A stretch of 64,000 nt of DNA from Yamagishiella unicocca (taxonomy: Eukaryota > Chlorophyta > Chlorophyceae > Chlamydomonadales > Volvocaceae). The translations under genes were made by a program, and so were the position numbers. This document shows, one piece after another, positions 13,381 through 24,704 of this stretch (position 1 is the first letter of the stretch; the number at the start of each line of letters is the position of its first letter). The stretch is taken from assembly GCA_003116995.1 (NCBI GenBank), contig BDSL01000002.1, positions 1,820,001 through 1,884,000 on the forward strand, given 5' to 3'. The notes beneath the pieces are model-generated. The model was given only the letters and a program-made list of their open reading frames with translations, was not told the DNA's origin and ran no database searches.

Positions 13381-16300
13381 TCACGGCCCCAGGTTGGGCC
13401 CCTGCAGCAGGAACTTGTTTTCCACCAGCGGGTTGTTGTACAGGTAGGCGCCCACCGAGCTGGCAGCCAGGCCGCGGGCCTCCACGAAGACGTCCACTCG
13501 GTTGTCATCGTAGCGGCTGCGCTGGTAGTTGAAGAGCGCCCGGGCCAGTGCGCGGGCCTTCGCGGCCACACCAATCTGTGGGGTTACAACAACAGAACCG
13601 GTGGGGTGGGCGGATGGGCCGCAGCCGAGAGGGACAGGGGGATGCAAGTCGATGCAGGTCCTGCGTCGATCCGCGCTCGCACCCAATCACTCCTATGGCC
13701 TCTGACCCTCCTAAATCACCACACCCATATGGACTCCTCTTTGTCAAGAACATGACGTACCGTACGACCGGGAAAACAGGCCATCCATGCCGCCCACCCA
13801 CTTGTCCGGTTTCCTACTCGGCCGGTTTCCTTCTCGGCTTCCACGGCCTCTCCTCAGCCACCCACCTGGCCCCGGGATCGTGCCGTGGTGGCCCAGGTGG
13901 CCACCGCGCTGGGGCCAAAGCGCGTGAAGGTGTACGGCGTGTAGTAGTTGCGCTGAAGCTGTGGGACACATACAGGAACGGACAGCAAGGCGTTGGGCGG
14001 CGGGTGGTGGGAGCGACGGAGGGCTTCCAGCCGTAAGCAGCAGGTTCTCCCCGCACGTGCCCCATGTGCATCCATGCGCACGGGATGATACCGGCAGGTC
14101 GAGCAACAAAACACACACACGTCTACACCCATCAACTCGTGTTCAAGGGGGGGAGGCGTGTCAAGGCATGGCCTCAGACATTGCCGTACAGAGGTGGGCC
14201 CATGCGCTATATCACCACTGAGTCGCCACACTGAGGCGCTCCCTCGTCATCGACAGCTGCCGGTATGTACGGCACTGCGTCGCTCCACTGACACCGCCGT
14301 ACTCACATAATAATCGACCAGCAGCCCGGCCCGGGCCGCCTGCCCCTCCGCCGCCAGCAGCGGGTCGGCCTCCGCGATGTACAGCGTGCCCGCGTACAGC
14401 GATACGGGATACGGCACCCCGGCCAGATCGGCGACCGGCGAAAACAGGATCCGCTCGGTGTAGTCCTCGTACTCGTAGTACGCCCCTACGTAGCCCGTCC
14501 AGCCGGACCTGGGACTCGCTGACACCCCCTCCAACGTCAGGGCCTCGTCGGCGCCTCCAGAGCTGCCCGTCGGCTGACTACTTCTGCTACCACTGCCGCC
14601 ACCGCCGCTGCCGCGATTCACCTCCCGCGCACCAGTTGACAGGGATGGTGGTGTCGGCCGCGGCGGTAACGATGGACGCGGTTGTGTGGCGACCCACGGC
14701 CCGGGTGCGTAATGGTCCCCCAGGACCACGGCGGCTCGCAACGCGTCTAGCTGACCCGCGGGTCCGTAGACCGCCTCCGGCGTGCCGTGCACGGCGGCGC
14801 CAAAGTCCTGCACGTAGTCATCGTCGTACATGGGCTGCATGAGCTGCGTCAGCAACGGCGCGTGCGGGGCCAGGCAGAGTCCAGGGAGGGGGCCCGCGCC
14901 GGGACCGCCGCACTCCAGGGGGGCCATGCCGGCGCGGTACAGCGGGTCGAAGAGGACGTTGTCGAGGAGGTCGTCACTCGGTACGACGTAGTCGGCGTCG
15001 TACAGGAAGTCGTCTAGGTGCTGCGCCTTGATGGCGATGACGTCTACTGTGCAACCGGTGCTGCTGGCGCAGCTGGTGGTGGCGGTGGCGGTGGTGGTGG
15101 TGGTGCGGGGGCGGCGGGATGCCCGGGGTGCGGTGCGGGGGGTCCGCCGGAACACCACAGCCGACTGCACGCCGCCGTGCGTTTGACGCATTAGCCCCTG
15201 TGGCGGCTGCTGTGGTTGTGGTCCCTGCATGTTCGGAGGAACAGACGCCGTCGATGCGACGTCCGCAGCCGGTACCACTCGGGCCCAGACCCGCGGGCCG
15301 AAGCTGGTCGCCTGTGCAGATGTCACCGCTGCCTCCGCTACGGCTGCGGGAGAGTGTGCTGCCGCGCCCGCGTTCGTGGACGCCACCGCCGATGGCTGTG
15401 GCGTAGCAGCGTAAGGCCCTGCATCTTGCGGGCGCACCCTAGGGGTAGGCGCGGCGGCAGGCAGGGTGGTGACGTCGAGCTGCTGTTTACCCTCCGCATA
15501 CGAACCCGCGCCGTTCACGACACTAACTTCGCCGCTGGAACTGCTGCTTCCGGCTGTATCCCCAACATTTACAGCTGCTGCTGAGGTGCCGCTAGTCGGC
15601 CTCGTCTCTGCGGCTCCTTCGTCCTGCACCTCGCCACGCAAAGCCGGCCCCTCGGCCCCAGGGCCCGAGTGCCCCAGCCCGCCATTGTCCACGGCCCCAG
15701 CATCCCCAGACCCCGGCAGGGCTCCGAAACCCCCCCTGGCGACACCGCTCCCCCCCGCAGTAGTGCCACTCGTGGTGGTTGTAATCTGGCTGGACGACAT
15801 GCCGTACAGCTCCGCAAGGCTGGCCAGGTCACTAAGGGGCAACTTGGCTGCTGCTGACGTGGCCGCGACCTTCTGCCGGCCGCTTCCGCCGCTGCGGGGC
15901 CGCTCCGCCGCCGCGCCGCGCTGCTGACCCGCCTCCCTCGGACCCTGCGCAGCCCGCAAGGCTGCCGTCGCCTTGATAAGGCCCTGCAGGAGCTGCCTGC
16001 CGTGAAGGGAGCTCGCGGCTTCGCTGCCGGACGCGCCGTCGTGCTCAGCTGATGCGGTACCAGCGGCGATACTAGCGGCGGTACCACCGGCGGTACCGGC
16101 GGCGGTACCCGTGGCGGTACCAGCGGCGGTACCAGCGGAGTCTGAGCTGCCTGCAGCCTCTTGGGGCTTCCAGGTCCTGGCTGAGGTCGGACGCAGCAGC
16201 AGCGACAGCGGCGGCGGCGACGAGGGCGTGGGCCTTATGTCGCTGGGGTTACCGTGACCCTGATCCACGCCGCGTGGGGTGACACCCGGCTGGCCCAGCA

Positions 16301-17604
16301 GGCCCTCGAACTGCAGGGCTCATGGAAAGGGTGCCGTACACTCGGGACACAGCGCCGTGGAACCCGTGCATGTTGCAGGGCATCCTCTCGAACCGTGTCA
16401 GGGTTTGCGGACAGCGCGTTGCAGGGACGGACCGCTGCAGGGACGGACCGCTGTTAACGGGTGCCCACCCGTTACCCGTTTGCTTTCTGGCTTGCGATTG
16501 ATCGTCACTCACCGCCAAGGTTGTGTTGCTTCCGTTGAGCCCTGGCAGCAACCGAGAAAGCAGCTGCATCAGCTGCGCGAGCGACCGAGTGTCTCTTTCT
16601 TCACCGCCATGACACGCCACCGCCACGCCGCCTCCAGCCGAGCCTTCGCCGTCGTCTCCCATGCCGCCCTCGCTGCCGTCGCCGCAGCATTGCACGCCGC
16701 TCTCCTGCACTGCCACCGCATCGGCGTCCGATTGTGCTTCTGGCGGCTCTGTGTTGCTCTGCCGCTCTTCCTGCCGCTCTTCCTGCCGCACTGACTCCTC
16801 CTGCTGAGCCCCGTTCAGCTGCTTCTGCTGCGGTTTGTGCTTCGGCGTTTGATGATCCGCTGGGACCGCAACCTTCGCAGCTTGTATTTCACTCAGCATT
16901 CTCCGGAGGGGGTCGTATCTGACTGGTGCCGGAAGCTGATCAGTCGGCAGCTCAGCAGCAGCAGTAACAGCAGCAGCAGTAATAACAGCAGCAGCTGCAA
17001 CCGGGTAAGAGGTGAGCCTGCTGCTTATCCGCTCCGGCGGCTGGGGTGTGGGGCCCGCACCGTTCGCTTGAGAGCCGCCGCCGCCGCCGCCGCCAGCAAT
17101 TTGATGCGAAACCGGGGCTGTGTGCTCGTTTGTAGTTGTCAGCACGGGCAGGATGCCGTCAGCGGCGCTACTGTCGGTGCGCGATTCGTCTACGGTTCCG
17201 AGGCAGGGAGCATTGATTGCGGTTGAGATGATGGCAGCGGCGGTGCCGCTAACGATGCTGGCAGGGGCTAACGACGCGATGTATAGTTCCCGCGCCTCTC
17301 CCGGTCGTGCTGTGGTGTGCTCCGCAGCCCCAATGGACGTCGCCTTCGTCGGCAGCGCATTGGCCGATCGTAGGTGGAGAAGAAGAACCGGCACCACTAT
17401 CAGCAGCAGCGGCAGCAGGCGCAAGGATGGCAGCGGGGGCCAGTGGTGGTTCGCCACAGTCCACCAGATCGTGGGGCTGTGGCGCTTCCGTCCGCGCCTG
17501 CCTCCTCCCGCAGCTGGCTCCTCTGATCGCGCCCGACCCCCTCCACCTCCTCTGCCACCACCTCCTCCGACCCCGCCATCTCCTCCTGGTCCCGGAGCCA
17601 TCAT
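13381..17604 (-). CDS. Signal-anchored low-complexity protein of unknown function
   Basis: I do not recognise this family. Exons in phase: 16513-17604, 14307-16310, 13866-13958, 13381-13575, giving about 1127 residues. Residues 1-45 are Gly/Arg-rich, then a hydrophobic segment at about 59-78 (LRLLPLLLIVVPVLLL) with Arg before it suggests a type II anchor or late signal peptide. The middle is disordered (Ala, Thr, Gly, Gln, short acidic runs). The C-terminal 250 residues look folded and are rich in Tyr, Asp and Asn, with YYEYEDYTERILFSP, a VDYY/LQRNYYTPYTF exon join, ALFNYQRSRYDDNRVDVF and ending LLQGPNLGP. I infer an extracytoplasmic or wall-associated protein. It is head-to-head with 17995-20859, whose product has the same plan (anchor, disordered middle, folded C terminus), but I cannot show homology. 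The start is the first of two tandem ATGs. Confidence 0.7.
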
Positions 17605-17994
17605 GCTACTGGCGGACAGCGCTTCATGAGGCACACCACATTACGAGCCGTGCAATGTGTTGTCTGGTAGGGCCGCGTGGCTGCAAGATAGGAGCGCGAG
17701 AGAGACTGAGGCTGAGCCGCAGCAGAGCAGCGCTGCCGTGCCTCTAGATATAAGCTTTGTGCCCTGCTATTTGTGGTGGCGTAATAGATAAACTGATAGA
17801 AACGTATTTGGTGCAGATGTCTCGGGCGCACGGAGGTGCGAGCTGGGCCTCTGCCCAGCGTTGCTGCCGCCTCTTGGAGCGTACGACGTGGAACCGTACA
17901 AATCATTTCTGCCAGACCGACGCGGCACTGCAGGGAAGCATCCCTCTCGTCATTCAAATCTGCTGCTGCCATTAGCAGCTCGTACTCACAGCGA
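17605..17994. promoter_or_regulatory. Shared divergent promoter region of the two anchored proteins
   Basis: Only about 390 bases separate the two start codons, so both transcripts must start within or close to this stretch. No individual promoter element could be identified with confidence. Confidence 0.45.
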
Positions 17995-20859
17995 ATGGGA
18001 CCTGCGAAGGAGCGAGCGAGGGGTCGCCTCCTTCGTCCCTCGACGACCCAGCTACCCGTCCCTCTCCTGCTGCCGGTCTACGCCTTCCTGCTACTGATAC
18101 CCGCACCGACGACACTCAAGCTCTCTACCCAAACAGGATATCATTCTCTCCGGGCCTCAGGCAATCCAAGCTGGGCCGCGGCTGTGGCCGTTGGCAGCGC
18201 CGCGCCCGCTGCACCGGCAGCGACGAACGAGTTGGCGGTATCAGCAGCCTTGAAACCGCTGGCGTACGATAGCAATCCGACGGACCGAGCGACGCCCCAC
18301 CTGGCCCTAATTGACATCTCCATCCCGGCTGGACGAAACGGCCCCGGATTAGTTGACCTCGATGCCGCCGCTACTGGTCATGAGGGCAGTCACGCCGACG
18401 GCTCTGGGGTCGGGGCCGGCAACGGGTCCGTTCAGGACGTGTACGGCCATGGGCTACCGGACCACTACCAGCGCTATGGCTTTGCTGACGAGACCGCAGC
18501 AGCAGCAGCAGCAGGTGAGGACGGAACGCTGATCGCCGGGACCGTCTGCAGCGTGCTGAACGACTGGGACTATGGTGACGACTGGGATGAAGCGGGAGAG
18601 GAGCTGTGTTGGGGGTTCGATGCGGTGCCGCTGGAGGAGCCCTCGCTGCCGCCGGACCCCTCCGCCGTGTTCCGCGCGCGCGAGGGCTCCATCGCCACAA
18701 GCACAGCAGCAGCGGCCACAGCAGCCGCACCAGCTGCAGCAGCAGCTGCAGCAACTTGGAAGGCAGCAGAGGCAACAGCAGGGGCAGTAGCAGCAGTAGC
18801 AACAACGCCGGCCGATCATCAGGCAGCGGCAGACGCAGCGAAAGACCCGGCAGCAAGCTCCCGCCGCGAGGAGCATCGCCCAGCAGCGCTGGGAGGAGAC
18901 GCGGCAACGCTGGGAGGAGACGCGGCCGCACCAGGGCCAGCGAAGCAGCGCAACGCCGCCAATTCAGAGTCCATCGCGGCCGTGCTGTACGAACAGGCAG
19001 TCGTACGCTACAGCCCGTGCGCCATCAGCGGCCAGTCCCGGGGGTTGGTGGTGCTGCTGTCAGACGGCGCGGACGAGCCTGTCACGTGGAAGCCAACAGC
19101 AGTGAGGCCACGAGCTCGGTCAGCGACCCGCGGCGTGTTGGATGCGTTTTCGGAGCTGGGGGGCGCGGCAGCACCCAAATGCGCCACGTCTGCGGAGGCG
19201 GAGGCGGTGGCGGCGGAGGCCGGCACCTTATCACTGCGGGTCCTGCAGAGGGTGACACTGTTGTGGGGGGCAGAGGCGGAGGCGGAGGCGGAGGCAGGCA
19301 CGGCAGCTCATCCGCTGTACCTGCTGCTGCATCCGCCGCATGCGGAGAGCGGAGAGGAGCTTGTCGTACAGGATCGACGCCGCCTGCAGCAGACCCGCGG
19401 CCGCAGGGTCGGGATCCTGAACCCCGCGGTCGCCGCCGCTGTGATTCCAGTCCAGAACTTCGGCGTAAGCTAATAGCTTAGCTATACCGTACTTGCAGCT
19501 ACGTACTTGCAGCCACGACCTTTATTCTAGAAACGTAATCCGATCGCTCTAACTGTTCCTTTAAATTCTCCGAATCAGCAATGCAAGCCGAGCCCTGACG
19601 CTCCCGCTATGGCCCCCACGCACTGCCCGCCTGGGATCTGCCCCGTCCGTCCTGCAGCTCGATTGTAGGCCCCTCTCGGGCCTGGATGCGTGCGCGGAGC
19701 CACAGTGCACCAACTTCTTCGCTCTGGTGCGCGGCCCCGACGGCTCGATCAGCTGCGAGCAGATCGCGCCCATCCCTCCCCCCAACGGCGGCCTCGATGC
19801 AGAGGAGAGCGCCGAACAAATCATCATCCCGTACGACTACGACGAGCTGTTTCAATTTGGCAAAAACGTCGTGCTGGGTGGTGCATCGGTCGGTGCTCAG
19901 GTGGGCGTTCGTTAGTCTCTGTGTGCCGCTGGTTCAGCTGGTTCAGATGTTCCTCCTCTCATTCTTCGCGCTGCCACCTGCCTTGCCACGAACCCAGACA
20001 CACACATACACCGTTCACAATTCGGTTTACGTCGCCGCTCAGCGGTGGCTTAACACGCCCAGCCACCACCCACCCGCGCACACAGGCCACCGCCACCGCC
20101 AGGTTCTCGACGCGGATCAACCGCTTCCCGACCGTCACGACGGACCAGACCAACACGGCGCGAGTGGCAACTGCCGGAGGCTCCTTCTCGGGCTACGAGA
20201 GGGTGTCGCAGCGGGCCGCCACGACGGGCAGCATTGGTGCGTGCGGCCCTACATGGTGGTGTAGTAGTAACTTGTTACAGTGGGTTCCAGACCAGAAGAT
20301 AGAACCATCGGGCGCATCGCCTGACACTGAAGGGGACGAAAGCGACAGAAAACGACATGCACCGGAACGTGGTGTGCGGAACGTGGTGATGTGTGTGTGG
20401 AGGGGGTGCGGCGGTGTATCTTCTACCATTGGTGGGCTGATCGGGGTGGGCTGAGGAGGAGCCCGTAGGCTGGCACTCAAGAGATACCGGTATCCTGCAC
20501 CGGCCTCCCCCCTCGCCAACGGCCAACCACCTCCGCTCCGCTACCCGGGCAGCCACATACCGACTCCCAATCAAGCCGCGTACCGCATGTCCCTGCACAC
20601 GAGGTCGACGCACCCTCGCCGCGTCTTCCCGCTTTGCTGGTTGCTGCCCCTTGACGTGCTGCTGTACATGCGCCGTACAGGCTTGTTCGACCCCACTCAG
20701 CCCCTCACCTTCACCTTCGGCGCCAACCTCGGCACCGTCACCGACACCCTCATCAACCGGCTGCTGCTGCCCGGCTTCTCTGTCATGGAGCGAGACAAGC
20801 CCGCGGATGTCCGCACCAGTGTGGCGCTGGGGCTGTCCAGCGTGGTCCTCAGCGGCTAG
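17995..20859 (+). CDS. Signal-anchored Ala-rich protein of unknown function
   Basis: Not recognised. Exons in phase: 17995-19464, 19658-19900, 20086-20236, 20681-20859, giving about 680 residues. The ATG at 17995 was preferred because a basic stretch (AKERARGRLLRP) then leads straight into a hydrophobic segment at about residues 21-37, a signal peptide or anchor. Upstream codons stay open but contain no ATG. The middle contains poly-Ala/Gln-type low complexity and repeated Glu-Ala pairs. The C-terminal 190 residues look folded: a Cys-containing block (LDCRPLSGLDACAEPQC), IIIPYDYDELFQFGKN, a Thr/Ala-rich segment, and LTFTFGANLGTVTDTLINR near the end. It probably acts outside the cytosol, by inference from the N terminus only. 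It is divergent from the gene at 13381-17604. Confidence 0.7.
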
Positions 20860-22327
20860 GTCCTGAGCGCAGCAGGCGGCTACCCTAAAGATTATGCCAA
20901 ATCACGATTTATATACCTTTACCTTCTTTATTATTATTAAATACTAAAGGCCGGTCGTGAGCCTGGCAGCGGGGGCAACGGCCTTCGACTTAGGCGCCAG
21001 GGTGCGATTCACGCAGCCTAGCTTGGCGAGGTGGAAGCTAGGGGAAGGTGCACGGCGGCAGGGTACCGTGTGTCACCGGGTGCCACTCGAGCTGCATTAC
21101 TGGCTCACGTGGCGAAGCGCGGGGGGGCGGCTACGGCCCGCGGGTCCATGCGAGTGAGCGCCGGTGACGGACGTCACGTGTTGGTGTGTACGTGTTGGTG
21201 TACGTGTTGGTGTACGTATCGGTGTACGTGTCGGAGTACGTATCGGTGTAGGTGTCGGTGTACGTGGGTGGCCGGCAATCCGAAGATGAGAGCTTGCACC
21301 GCATGTCGGGTGGTCGGTGTGGGCTGTAAGGAACAGTGCATGCGGCCGGCGAGAAGGCACCAACACCTGACTAGCCTAAGCCTAATCCGTCGCAATTCCT
21401 GCGCGAACGAGTAACCTGAGCGCTGGTGTCGTCACTCTCGCTGTTGCGGTCTCAGCCGCTGCGGCACACGATAAGAGGCGCCGATTTTCCCTCCGCCGCC
21501 TCATCTCCCCCTGACCTCCATGCCGCTCCGAAGCGATTACAGCAAACCTGCTGAAGGCACATGCCCTTTCCAACACGCGACCCATGGGTCAGGGAACCTG
21601 CCGTTCAGCTGCTGCCCAGGGGACTTGCTGCCAGGCCAGAGGAAATGAGGAATGTGTACGGTATCCCTCCAACGTCCAAGCGTATTTGTGCGTGTTCGCA
21701 TCGTGCGGGGTCAGTGGTCGGTGGCAGCTCACGCAGTCCCTGATCTGGGTTGCATCACTGCCCTGGTGCCCACGCGTCGCTGGCAACGCCTTCTCCGTCG
21801 AAACCCCGACGCCAAAACAAGGACGCCATGAACACCCCCTCGTCAACTCCAGCACCCGAACCCATGATCACTCCGTCCCCCCACCAGGAGCCCTGCCCTG
21901 CCTACGCTATACGCTCCCACTTCCTGCCCTGCCTACGCTGTACGTTCCCACTTCCTGCCCTGCCTACGCCCCCTCCTTCCCCTTCCTGCCCGCAGCGTTG
22001 GGTGCTGCTGCCCGCGTTCCTCAACGCCTACAACCTACGCCGAGCCCCCGCCCGGCTCCGGCCTGGGTGGCACAGCAGCGCCAGCTCGCTGTTGCTGCTG
22101 CTGCCCGCGCGTGCCGCCAGCAGCGCCCGCGGCCGCTGCTCCGGCGCGGGGCCGCTCTCCAGCGGCGGCCCCGCCCGCCGTCCCCACACTCCTCAGGTGC
22201 GCCGTCGCCTTGGCCGCGATGCGCGCTGCGGCGGCGATGGCGGCGCTCTCCCCCGCACGCGGCCGCGGCACGTGCTGCTGCTGCTGCCGCCCCTGCTGCT
22301 GCTGCCGGGGTGGCGGAGGGCGGCGCG
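20860..22327. other. Convergent intergenic region with a 12-bp tandem repeat
   Basis: Between the 3' ends of the plus gene at 17995 and the minus gene at 22328. It contains an AT-rich patch at 20890-20950, a tandem repeat at 21176-21267, and TGTAA at 21325 on plus, the usual volvocine polyadenylation signal and possibly that of the upstream gene. Long frames at 21584-22435 and 21750-22727 extend antisense into the next gene and look like shadows. Confidence 0.5.
21176..21267. repeat. 12-bp tandem repeat (GTGTACGTGTTG-type)
   Basis: About seven imperfect copies of a 12-base unit; variants carry A for G at the ninth base and C for T at the eleventh. Intergenic. Confidence 0.85.
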
Positions 22328-24704
22328 TTACTGGTGCGCTGCGCTGCCCCGCTCGGCCCGGTCCCCTCGGCCCGGCCCCGCAACCCACCGGCGACCGAGT
22401 GCATCCGCCCATTCCGACGCGTCGTTGTCCGATGATTCCTCGTCATCCTCCTTGCCAGACATACTGCTGCTGCTTGCCTCTTCCTCCTCCTCCTCGCCTT
22501 CATCGGCCTCCACTTCGTCCTGGACCGCAGCCTCCCTCCCGGCTCCCGCCGCTGTCCGCTTGCCCAGCACCGACCGGACCCCGCCGCCGCCGCCCTGCCG
22601 CACCCCCCCCGCCGGCATTGTCACCACCCGCATCACCAGCACGGCGCCGGGCAGCATGCCCCAGCCAATGCACAACTTGCCCACTGCCAAGGGCGGCGTC
22701 GGCATCAGCCTCCTGTTGGCCGAGTAGGCTACCAGGCGGCTCAGGGGGTAGGGCTCCTGGTGCGGCGGCACCATGCCGTCCACCTCAACCACAATCCGCA
22801 CCCTCGTCTCATTCGGCATATGCTCGGCCACGATGCGGGCACTGATGTTGGTGTAACCTGACCTGGCGGGCACGGAGCACACGGACGGGCCCAGGGTCCG
22901 GTACCCGTTGACCGACGAGAGACGATACGGCAGGTCGCCGCCACCGCCGCCACCGCTGCCGGCGATGCCACCGCCGCCACCGCTGCCACCGCTGCCGGCG
23001 ATGTCGGCGAGGCGTTTGACGCCACCGCCGCCACCGCTGCCGGCGATGCCTTTTACGCCGGCGCCTTGCGGTGCGGCCGCAATGGCCGTCTCCAGCGGCG
23101 ACGGGGTCATCCGAGGGAGTGGTCGGCGGTCAGCGCCGGCGGCTGGGCCGGTGCGGCCGTCGCGCCCCCCGGCCTCCCCGCCCTGTGGATCGGGTGGGCG
23201 ATGCAGGGGCGGAGAGGCGGTCTGCGTAGCGATCCATGACCCCCGGCCCACGGGGATGCATCGAATGCCATGCAGCGAGGGCAACCGACATACAGCGGGA
23301 GGAAGAAGACGAGGGCACATGGCATTGTCCGACCCGCATAGATCCAACAAAGCCGAACGCAGCAGGGCTATGTAGACCAGCAAGCACGCTGCCCGCACCC
23401 GCACAAGCACACTGTCCGCACCTGCTGCTTGCGATACGGCCGCACCGCCCGCCGCTTCTCCCCCATCTCCTCCACATCCGCCCGCGACACCAGCACCTGC
23501 GTCAGCCACCCCGCGTGGCAGGGGCAGCGGCACAGCCGCTGCTGCGGGGCGCCCGGACCGTGCTGCCGCACATCCGCCGCCAGGCTGCTCCGGCGGACTC
23601 CGTTGGCGGCGCCGCTGGCGGCGCCGCGTCCTGAGCCCCGCACCCCTCCGGTTCGCCGCTGCTTTCCGCGCTCCTCCCCGCCTCCACCATCGCTGCTGCC
23701 GCTTGTGCTGCTGGCGCAAGATGCGCGGCCGCTGTCTGACTCGGACCCGTCGTGATCGCCTTCGTGGTCGGAGGCCTCCTCACTCGAGCCCCCAGAGACC
23801 GCACCGCCGGCTCCGGTCTCAGCCAGGACCGGCCTCCCTGCCGCTCCTGCTGCTGCACCACCACCACCACCACCACCACCACCACCACCGCCACTGCCAT
23901 CAGCAGCAGCAGCGACGCCAGCGCCTGGGCCCTGCTGCCTAGACCGTGGACCTGCTACAGCACCCGCCGCTGCTGGCTGGGGCTGCTGCTGTGTCGTTGG
24001 CGTCGGCGTCGGCAGCGGCGCCTGTGCCGGCTGCGCCTGTTGGTGTTGGTGTTGCTGCTGTTGGCGGTGGCAGGGGCATGGCCCCCGTGTGAGGTAGAAG
24101 GTGAGGCGGGAGGGGGTGTCGGGACCGCTCCGGTCCACATCCACCAGGTGCGTCCCGAAGAACTTCCTGGCGAGAGCCATGTGGTTGAGCTGCGCCACGA
24201 AGCCGAGCTGGCGGGACGACGGGCATGCGGTAGGTTTGCAGCAGAGGGGCATGCAGGGCTGGCATCGGCGTATGTGTGGGTCAGCGTACGGCAGCACAGC
24301 GGCGTGGCGCTGCCGTGGAGGTGGGTGGCGGACGCGCCACGACTGGTTAGGGTGCCCGATAAGCCCTCGGCTGAAGCTTGGGGCTTTTCGCACGCTCATC
24401 CACCTTTGGCGAACAGGCACGGCATCGTGGCGTGCCCAACCTGAGCTTGAACCACGATGCAGTGCAAAAACCTTTGTGTAATTTGCAAACTGAAGGTGCG
24501 GCTTATCTACTGTCCCCAACTAGATATGCGCGCCCTGGTTTGACTTGCCTGCTTATCGCGGTGCATCACGCCCGCCAGCGGAGGTGACTTGTCAGGAATT
24601 CCATCGACGACGCATGAGACCAGGATGCCTTGCGGGCAGCGCCAGCAAAAGCGCCTCGCATGGTACCAAGTCCATGGCACACAAAACGGCGTCCAATCTC
24701 CGCC
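22328..24704 (-). CDS. Putative nuclear protein with two B3-like halves and CPCH motif (paralogue of the 60.4-kb gene), 5' end unresolved
   Basis: Exons in phase: 24549-24704, 23422-24207, 22328-23182, giving 599 residues; a further 5' exon with the ATG was not found. It matches the gene at 60441-64000 block by block. WTPFCVP..WYHARRFCW aligns with WNPLIVP..LYLREGLVW; LGFVAQL..ARKFF..HLVDVDR aligns with LGFVARL..AAKFQ..HLIDVKR. Then come a disordered spacer, a Cys-rich CRCPCH motif, and a C-terminal unit (RVRIVVEVDG...LVMRVVT) like VQYEIDG...DILIRAA there. Exon borders and phases agree. Each half has the strand pattern of a B3-like pseudobarrel, which is my inference, so DNA binding is plausible but unproven. 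The end is strongly acidic with Glu and Ser runs. The first intron has a GC donor (GCAAGT). Gly-rich repeats lie at 22930-23050. Confidence 0.7.

Noticed and set aside
21584..22845. Long Ala/Pro-rich plus-strand frames
   Set aside because: Antisense to the minus B3-like gene or GC-rich 3' flank; compositionally biased and without domains.
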